Assembly (NCBI GenBank): GCA_001910725.1
Contig: MJGA01000003.1
Location: 1,240,001 to 1,304,000 of the forward strand
Direction: 5' to 3'
DNA length: 64,000 nt
DNA from: Phanerodontia chrysosporium
Lineage: Eukaryota > Basidiomycota > Agaricomycetes > Polyporales > Phanerochaetaceae
Of this stretch, positions 57,714-64,000 are shown piece by piece. Within the stretch, counting starts at the first letter, position 1. Each line of letters starts with the position of its first letter. The translations under genes were made by a program, and so were the position numbers. The notes beneath the pieces are model-generated. The model was not told the origin of the DNA. It ran no database searches and saw nothing but the letters and a program-made list of their open reading frames with translations.

Positions 57714-58890
57714 GATAGTCGTGTGGGGATTAGAGAATGTGGTTTGAGTTAGAGTTGTCGTCGAGAGTGCGAATTGATGCGAAGATGTATCGACCTGCGA
57801 TAGACGTGCGGGGTATGGAGATGCGCTGGACGTAAATACGTGTGATGTGACGTGCGAGAGTGCGAATGCGAGAGTCAGCGAAGAGCGGTGATATGCAGAT
57901 CGTAAATAAACAATCTAAAGCACGTGTCAGATACTTCCGTCACTTCGACGAGGGGAGGGCGCGCACCTAACAAGAGCTGGCTTGGAACAACCGTGACCGA
58001 GGGAGAAGAGACTGCGGGAACTCAATTCCGGTGAGTGAGGGAACGGGGAACGGGACTATGGAGTACTTATAGACACGACCCAAGCACGCGGGCGTTTGTG
58101 CACAACAATGGACGGGATCTCGCGCTTTGGACGTTACCAGGCAAAAACAAAAGGGCCTGGCACAATGGCCGCCTCCATCACCAGACCTGCCTAAACGGGA
58201 CAAAACCTGCCCGGCGGCCGCCACGTGGGAGCCCGCACCCGCCTGTCCCGCCTCCCGCAGGACCAGGACAATAACAATTGCGCTTGTGAACCGCACGAGG
58301 TGTGCATTGTTTTGCGTGTAGATTCTCCTTGAAGGCGACAATAGCACTATCTGAAGCCTCAGCCGCTATGGAAGGTGGAATGATGATGATGCCAGACCAC
58401 CGGTTAGTCTCAATTGTTACTGACATTGAAGGCCTCCTTCCCCTGCGCAAATACCACACCGTGTCAAATATGCGTAAACGTACTAGCAAAGCATATGCAG
58501 CGACCCTGCTCGACCAGCGTGTCCGTCCGTATCGGGCTGCCCACCGCGGGGGCAAGAGTACCGTGTCATTTCTTATGTAAAGTTGTCATCCGTCCGCAAA
58601 GATGCACCCGGAGGCATGCTCAGAGGTTCTAGATAAATCAAGACGAGACTTGGCCGCAGGGTCGAAAGGTGGTATTGGGAGTCAAGTTTGGATGCTGGGC
58701 AGTGTGCTCGACGGTGCCGCCCTTTCGGAAGTTGCCGAGCGATAAAAACTCCGCAAAGCAAGGGGTCAATCGCTTTCACATTCTCTTGCGCGACCACCAG
58801 GGCCTCAGCCTCGTCGAAAAGAGCTCAGTCGTTCTCTGCAAAAGCTCACCAAAGCTCGCTTCTTAAACAGTCGAACGCAAATTCACAAAA
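57714..58890. other. divergent intergenic region
   Basis: 1.2 kb between the BTG gene (minus) and eS27 (plus), carrying both promoters. Unusually long for this region; no gene or RNA recognised. Confidence 0.5.
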
Positions 58891-59321
58891 ATGGTGTGTT
58901 TTGCCGAGCTTGCAGGAGGGAGATTCACCGGGCAGCTGACCGCTTCGCAATCCACAGACTCTCGCCGTCGATCTCCTCAACCCCTCCCCCGCTGCTGAGG
59001 CCCGCAGGCACAAGCTCAAGCGTCTGGTGCAGTCGCCGAACTCCTACTTCATGGATGTCAAGTGCCCAGGTGCGCATTCTGCGCCGCGTCCGCCACAGGG
59101 TCGGCTTCTCACAATTATTTGCCAGGCTGCTTCGCGATCACCACCGTCTTCTCGCACGCGCAAACCGTCGTTCTCTGCGGTGCCTGCACAAGCGTGCTCT
59201 GCCAGCCGACTGGTGGTAAGGCGAGGTTGACTGAGGGTGAGTGGTGTGTACGTGTTTCCTGCTCACGCGACTCAATATTTTCTCCACCATAACAGGTAGC
59301 TCATACCGCCGGAAGAACTAA
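58891..59321 (+). CDS. RPS27: 40S ribosomal protein eS27
   Basis: Zinc-finger protein of the small ribosomal subunit. Exons 58891..58893 (only the ATG), 58958..59069, 59126..59236 and 59296..59321 give 83 aa. The sequence [63 protein letters not shown] and SSYRRKN is typical. The C4 zinc ligands are CPGC and CGAC. An intron immediately after the start codon is well known in fungal ribosomal protein genes and may boost expression. The length is normal (82-86). Confidence 0.96.
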
Positions 59322-59645
59322 GTTATTCTTTCACGACGCATGTACTCTCACTGCAATCTCACGTCTTGCTGTGCATCTGCATTCAATGTTCTCCGTCCGC
59401 CCTGCTATTTTCATGCCCAGATATCGCTTGCGTGCACAATGGAGCCTTGTCCTCTGTTTTGAACCTTATGCGCTCTTGTCCAAACCTTATTCTACAGCAG
59501 CGGGTGAGGCTAATTAGCGGGCACCTTGTTTGACTGCATTCCTTCCGCCTCATGAGCGTTGCTATGGCCATCGCGAATACGTCACAGGAATCGCTGAAGG
59601 TTGCGACAATCCACGATTCTATGTTAGTGCCAATAAATCTATATG
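59322..59645. other. intergenic between convergent genes
   Basis: 3' flanks of eS27 and the thioesterase gene; nothing else recognised. Confidence 0.5.
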
Positions 59646-61091
59646 TCAAAGCTTCTGCTTCACGGGTTTGGACGGGTCTCGAATGTCTGCTCGAACTACT
59701 CCCTCCTGTGTCATCACAGCAACCAGTTTGCCTTCCCGGGTGTACATCTGCGAGGGCGACTTCAATGATGAGCGCGGATAACTCCTCGGAGAAACCTACC
59801 CGTCCGTGCACAACGCCCCGACCAGAGCCTACACTTGGAGCATGAATCTTACGCAGCAGAATCAGTACAACGGCAACCCGGGAGTGACAAAACCCACTCA
59901 CTACGTAAAGTAGCCAATCTCCGCAGTCGAAGTCGTCACTGAGAAGGCGCGGTTCAGACATGTCACTTCATGCAAAAGTCAAAGTTACCCACCTATAGAA
60001 GAATATGGAATGGTCCAACGATGACTAGAAATCTCAAGATCAGCTGTCTACGTCAAGTCCGATATGCGGGTCGAACTTGCCATCATTCCCAGCTTCTGGC
60101 GACCGCTCTTCAGCGAGTTCAAACCTGCAGTGTTCTGTGCGACACCGATGCTACAGGCATCGAATCAGCCTGTGTCTTGCCAGTATCGAACGTCTACCCA
60201 CAAGTGCGAATCCGAGATGTAGCTCAGGATGCACTAGAAGGACATCAGCAAACGGGGCGATATGTCACTGTCATGTTAACGCACCTTCTGAAACGCCTTG
60301 CTGCACTGCGGCATGCCGTTGACCTTGTACCAATACAGCCAATAGGTCGTACCATCGCTCGAGGGACGCGTGCCTGCTCTCTTGATGCTCAAGAAGCTAT
60401 TACGGCGTTCCTGAAGCGACACATTGACACGCTTCGGTATTCTGGAACGGTGAGCACGAGTGACGAACGCACCTCCACGTAGTCCTGGAGGTACCTTCTT
60501 ACTTGAGGACTCAAATTGGGTGACTTGAGATGTCTTTCATTGTGCTCGTACACGAACTCGCATTGCTCGGGACTGGGCACGTCTGACGGAGGTGGCTGTT
60601 GCACGACAACCTGCCAGGGCTCGGGCCGTTGAAAGGAGCAAAGCATGATGAAGATGGTCTTTCCGTTCTGCTGCGCCCTGACTGCACGTGTGGCATATGA
60701 GCGGCCCTCCCGCACTCGGTCGACGTGGTAGAGGATGGGCGTGGGGGCAGCACTCAGAAGAAAGTAGCACTGACGGTGCAAGTGAGCGGACAGGTACGGT
60801 GGACGTGTTCTGCACACTCACATGGAGAGACTATTGGCATATGGTCCGACATAATGAACTCCTAGCATCTGATACGAGTTGTAAAGGACGTACATGAAGC
60901 GCATATTCCGGGTCGACGCAATTCCCAGCAGCGACTAGAGCTTGCGATATGACCTGGCCACCGAACACTCCTCTAGCGCGACGAGGCACCCACAAGTGCT
61001 TTGAACGATACAAATTCACATCTAGCTGCTCCACCTCCAGTGCGTCCGAGGGGCTCGGGCTCTCCATTTGATAGCTTGGAAGGTCGTCCAT
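59646..61091 (-). CDS. acyl-CoA thioesterase II (TesB/ACOT8 type)
   Basis: Double hot-dog hydrolase releasing free fatty acids and CoA, peroxisomal in fungi. Nine exons: 60894..61091, 60473..60769, 60285..60431, 60198..60233, 60081..60134, 59993..60024, 59902..59938, 59800..59847 and 59646..59747, 316 aa. Landmarks: YRSKHLWVPRRARGVFGGQV, ISQALVAAGN, CYFLLSAAPTPILYHVDRVR, EGRSYATRAVRAQQNGKTIF, SLDHSIFFYSDDFDCGDWLL, GSGRGVVHGRMYTREGKLVA and VMTQEGVVRA. The Asp in SLDHS, the Thr of the MTQEG motif and the Gln are the expected catalytic residues. Intron 60025..60080 starts GCAAGT, a GC-AG intron; with it the whole frame closes. The C-terminal tripeptide is QKL, similar to but not a standard peroxisomal signal. 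Confidence 0.9.
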
Positions 61092-61455
61092 GATTCCGTC
61101 GCTACACCGACAGCGGCAGTCGTTTTCGTAAGCAGCAAAACATATCCAGTCGACGTAGAACACACCTGCAAGTCACCTCCGCTTGCAATGCAATATCAAT
61201 GTGAAGTCTTGAAACATGGAACCACGTCGACCCATGGTATTTGTACGTCGTCACCGAACGCGGAGAGTCTCAAGTCGCCCAGCGCGCTGGTCTCGCACAT
61301 AGCCGGTGACCCGTTCAATAGATCTCAGGGGAACGTGATTTCGGTCGGAAAAATCATTTCCGCCCAGTAGTAAGTGGTACTACATACACAACTCGGAGGT
61401 AACGGTATACAAGGAGAAGAATAATACAAGGTATCGTGTGTTATGTAAGTCATAT
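61092..61455. other. intergenic
   Basis: Between two minus-strand genes: thioesterase promoter and RAD14 3' flank. Nothing else recognised. Confidence 0.5.
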
Positions 61456-62627
61456 CTAGAACTCTTCGATGTCTATCGTGAAGCCACATGTATGGCAGAT
61501 CTGCTTGCTATTGCCATTTGCACCCCGTTCGACCTGGCCGAAGACATGCTTATGCTCAGCATCCTTCCGTCGTTGCCAGACAGTCTCCCGAGTCCGTCGT
61601 CGGAGCTCTTTGAGGCCTTCCTCGAACTTCTTGTTCCGTTTCTTCTTCTTTTCCTCAACTCTGCGCTCATACTCAGCATCCAGAGCTTCTGGCGAACCCC
61701 ATTTCTTCCATGCGAACTCCTCCACTTGATATCGGAGGAATAGCATCATGTTTGCGAACGTGGACTTATGCGGGTTCGCTTTGAGCATATGTGGCATCAC
61801 CTCCTGGTCGCGCAGTTCCGCTGCAATGGCGTCAGTACCGGTCTAATCGGGGAGGCGCAAGGAAGCAAACGTACCATCTGTGAGCAAGTAGTCCTATGGT
61901 ACGGATATCGATATCAGCAGGTGAAACCTGGAAATGTGAGAAGTTGTCGCACCTCCTTGCATTCGGTCTTCGTAAGCAGGCTGTACTTCTCCGGCTTCTC
62001 GTTTTTGCATGGGTTACAGACCACGCAACCGAATATCTTCTGGAACTGCGGGTCGATATCCACAGAACCACATTCTCGGCACTTGGGATTGAGATCCTTG
62101 TTCAGATAAATAGCTATACAGTGTGAGGCAACATTTGCGACGGGTAATTGCACGGGAACTCACGAGGCTCCAACGCTTGCTGTACCCTCTGCCGCTCCCG
62201 TTCTTTCTCCTTCGCCAGTAGCTGCTCGTCAACCTCCTTATCATCCTCGACAAGGAAACCACCTTTCGAGTTGACCATCTTGGATAGGTCATACTCGAAG
62301 TACTTCCCGAGGCGCGAGTCACGCCTGAGCTTCGCGTCTGACTTCGGTGCGGTAGGCGACCCCGATGCTGCAGGAATGACCTCTAGTGGCCGCTTGTTGT
62401 TTACATTGGTGACGGACGAAGCAGCAGCACTTTGCTCTCGTTCTCTTTGCCTGGCCTTGGCTGGACATGATGAATTACACACTCAGCGAGAGGTCTCGGA
62501 TACATACCTTTGAGCCGGTTGATCTCAATCCTCTTCACCTGCTCAGGCGGCAGCTCAAGATGCTGTGGCTTGGCCTTGGTGGTGGCGTGGACGGCCTGGT
62601 GCTTGAGCCGACCTCAAACTCAGCCAT
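61456..62627 (-). CDS. RAD14: DNA repair protein Rad14 (XPA); one apparent 1-nt loss
   Basis: Damage verification factor of nucleotide excision repair. Exons 62508..62627, 62164..62460, 61953..62113, 61875..61893 and 61456..61820, about 320 aa after correction. The XPA zinc finger is CRECGSVDID...CVVCNPC, followed by [20 protein letters not shown] and ELRDQEVMPHMLKANPHKST, the DNA-binding region. Near the N-terminus LPPEQVKRIEINRLKAKARQ is the conserved nuclear-signal helix. The C-terminal helix is Lys/Arg/Glu-rich, and the protein ends CHTCGFTIDIEEF. Exon 1 is one base short (about 62608-62612, GTCGG) to join MAEFE to the helix. A 19-nt exon codes for DYLLTD. Confidence 0.92.
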
Positions 62628-62813
62628 TAGACAGCGGTGGTGGTTGGATGCGAAGCTGAGTAAGCGCCTTGGCGCGACGCGCCCTAATTAATCGCCGTCG
62701 CGTGCACTCAGTCAGACGCGAACACTAGGTGTAGACATGCTTTATCAAAGCGAGCAAGGGATACAGTTAATATACACATAAAGTACACCCAAACCCCCAA
62801 GAAGGAAAGAAGA
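62628..62813. other. intergenic, RAD14 promoter and HDAC 3' flank
   Basis: Short 186-bp gap between two minus-strand genes. Confidence 0.5.
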
Positions 62814-64000
62814 TCAACTTGAAGGGGCTGGTGCAGGTGCAGGAGAATCCACAGCCATTTCCGTGTTTCCAGGTTCTGCAGGCGCACTCTCCTTAGTCTG
62901 AACCTGGGGTTGCACGGGCTGCGCAGCGACGGCAGCGGCATCTTCATCGTCAACATCCATCGATGATGCCGCAGATGCTACAGCGGGGGCCGTGACCGGC
63001 TGCGTCGCCGTAGGACCAAGACCGTGGGTGGATCCAGTTGTCATGATTCCAACGGCAGCACCAAATCGTCGGCCGGTGGTTGGCCCAACACTGTCTTTCT
63101 CTCGGTGACTAGTATGATCACGTCTGTCGTCTTCTCCCTCGTCGTCAGAGTCCGACAGCTCGCCGTCCGCTTGTCTTCTTGAATCAAGCAAGCGTTGAGG
63201 TCGACGGACATCTGGGGGTATAAGATCTTCATCCTCGTTCGGATCGTCCATGCGGGCGTCAATCGGCACCCGAGGGATGTCTAAACAGTTGCTAAGGTGC
63301 CTCGTTGCCTTTGCAAGGACTGCTGCACGCACCTGACATCTGCACACTCGGGGGACCACCAACGTGCCGGAGATGGTCGAGAACGATTCCCTTCACACGA
63401 TCCAGGTATCCGCGGGTATTCATGTCTTCCATGTTTGATGACTTGACGTCTAGCTTGTAGTCGGGCCCGAAGTATTCATAATACTCGTTAATCGGGATAT
63501 CTGGCGTTGGATTAGCATGACGGGGGTCTTGTTGTCAATCGAAGCAATACCTGGGCCAAGCTCAACTCCAGCCGCGAGACCTGTCTCGAATGCCCAAGCT
63601 CTGCTGACATTTCGCATGGTGTAGCCACCGCCACCGAGCATGAGCAATGGCTTGCCGAACGACTTGACAAACTTCACGCAATTCGCGTGTCCTCGCATGG
63701 ACACATTAAAACATCCGAGTTTGTCCCCTGAGAGCGAGTCCGTTCCACATTGAAGAACGATTGCACCTGGATCGTAGGTCTCCATGACCTTTTGGATCAC
63801 CTGCAAGGTATAGTTCAGAGGAGAGCAGGCATGGGAACGGAGAAATGAAAACCGTACAGGCTCAAAAACGCTCTTGTAATTCTCGTCGGATAGTCCGTCT
63901 CTTAGGGGGAAGTTCAAAGCGTAATATTTTCCTTTGCCGATGCCTACGTCCTGTGATTGGTGAGCAACTCACATCCCGCTCTGCTTTCATGTACGAGACT
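62814..64000 (-). CDS. class I histone deacetylase (RPD3/HDAC1 type), 3' part
   Basis: Zinc-dependent deacetylase of Rpd3/Sin3-type complexes; the 5' half lies beyond the window. Exons seen: 63858..63950, 63551..63800, 63333..63500 and 62814..63280. The domain portion reads [59 protein letters not shown], the substrate loop [34 protein letters not shown] and [20 protein letters not shown]. The Tyr in GGGGYTMRN is the catalytic one. The C-terminal tail of about 150 aa is acidic and then Ala/Pro/Thr-rich. Intron 63801..63857 is 57 nt and stop-free. Close synteny with RAD14 on the same strand (186 bp). Confidence 0.93.

Noticed and set aside
1..64000. CRISPR arrays, insertion sequences, bacterial operons or viral genes
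   Set aside because: No regularly spaced repeats, transposase or viral motifs were seen; gene structure is eukaryotic throughout.

Overview
The window is a piece of nuclear genome from a filamentous basidiomycete, most likely an Agaricomycete (mushroom or polypore class). Genes are dense and cut by many very short introns (mostly 48-65 nt, GT...AG, with CTAAC/CTGAC branch-like motifs near the acceptor). The products are ordinary fungal housekeeping proteins, and a spliced elongator tRNA-Met is present. There is no prokaryotic operon structure, CRISPR array or insertion sequence.

Layout. 0-10.8 kb: a partial unknown gene, a SERF-like zinc protein, TIM10, UTP4, an Mpv17/PMP22 protein, peptidyl-tRNA hydrolase 2, the DEAD-box helicase HAS1 and a POM33/TMEM33 protein. 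11-19.4 kb: five plus-strand genes (a small amphipathic protein, a CBS-PB1 protein of the Mug70 type, SAGA subunit SGF11, a UPF0658 Golgi membrane protein, the SNARE BET1). 19.9-27.2 kb: the SUMO protease ULP1, the tRNA, a 97-aa unknown and a Yippee protein, with 3 kb of apparently empty DNA. 29.5-30.7 kb: an oligoribonuclease (REX2). 30.7-38.5 kb: a gene desert. 38.5-53.9 kb: a Ras GTPase, a BTB protein, PXMP4, a chromodomain protein, MTC1, the 30-kDa complex I subunit, the splicing factor BCAS2/SPF27, a degenerate-looking exonuclease and biotin synthase. 56.7-64 kb: a BTG/Tob protein, ribosomal protein eS27, an acyl-CoA thioesterase, RAD14/XPA and the 3' part of an RPD3-type histone deacetylase.

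Shared themes, from product families rather than from clustering: rRNA synthesis and RNA turnover (UTP4, HAS1, REX2, eS27), splicing (BCAS2), chromatin (SGF11, chromodomain protein, HDAC), mitochondria and peroxisomes (TIM10, Mpv17, complex I 30 kDa, biotin synthase, PXMP4, thioesterase), secretory membranes (POM33, UPF0658, BET1).

The most striking signal is in gene structure. Several exons are tiny: a 2-nt exon in the Ras gene, 6 nt in PTH2, an ATG-only exon in eS27, a 4-nt first exon, and 9- and 11-nt exons. There are two GC-AG introns, an apparent 27-nt intron and a recurrent GTTCGT donor. Eight single-base losses, mostly in short homopolymers inside conserved coding sequence, look like assembly errors and not pseudogenes. 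All exon boundaries were worked out by hand from splice signals, reading phase and remembered family conservation; none was checked by RNA data or alignment.
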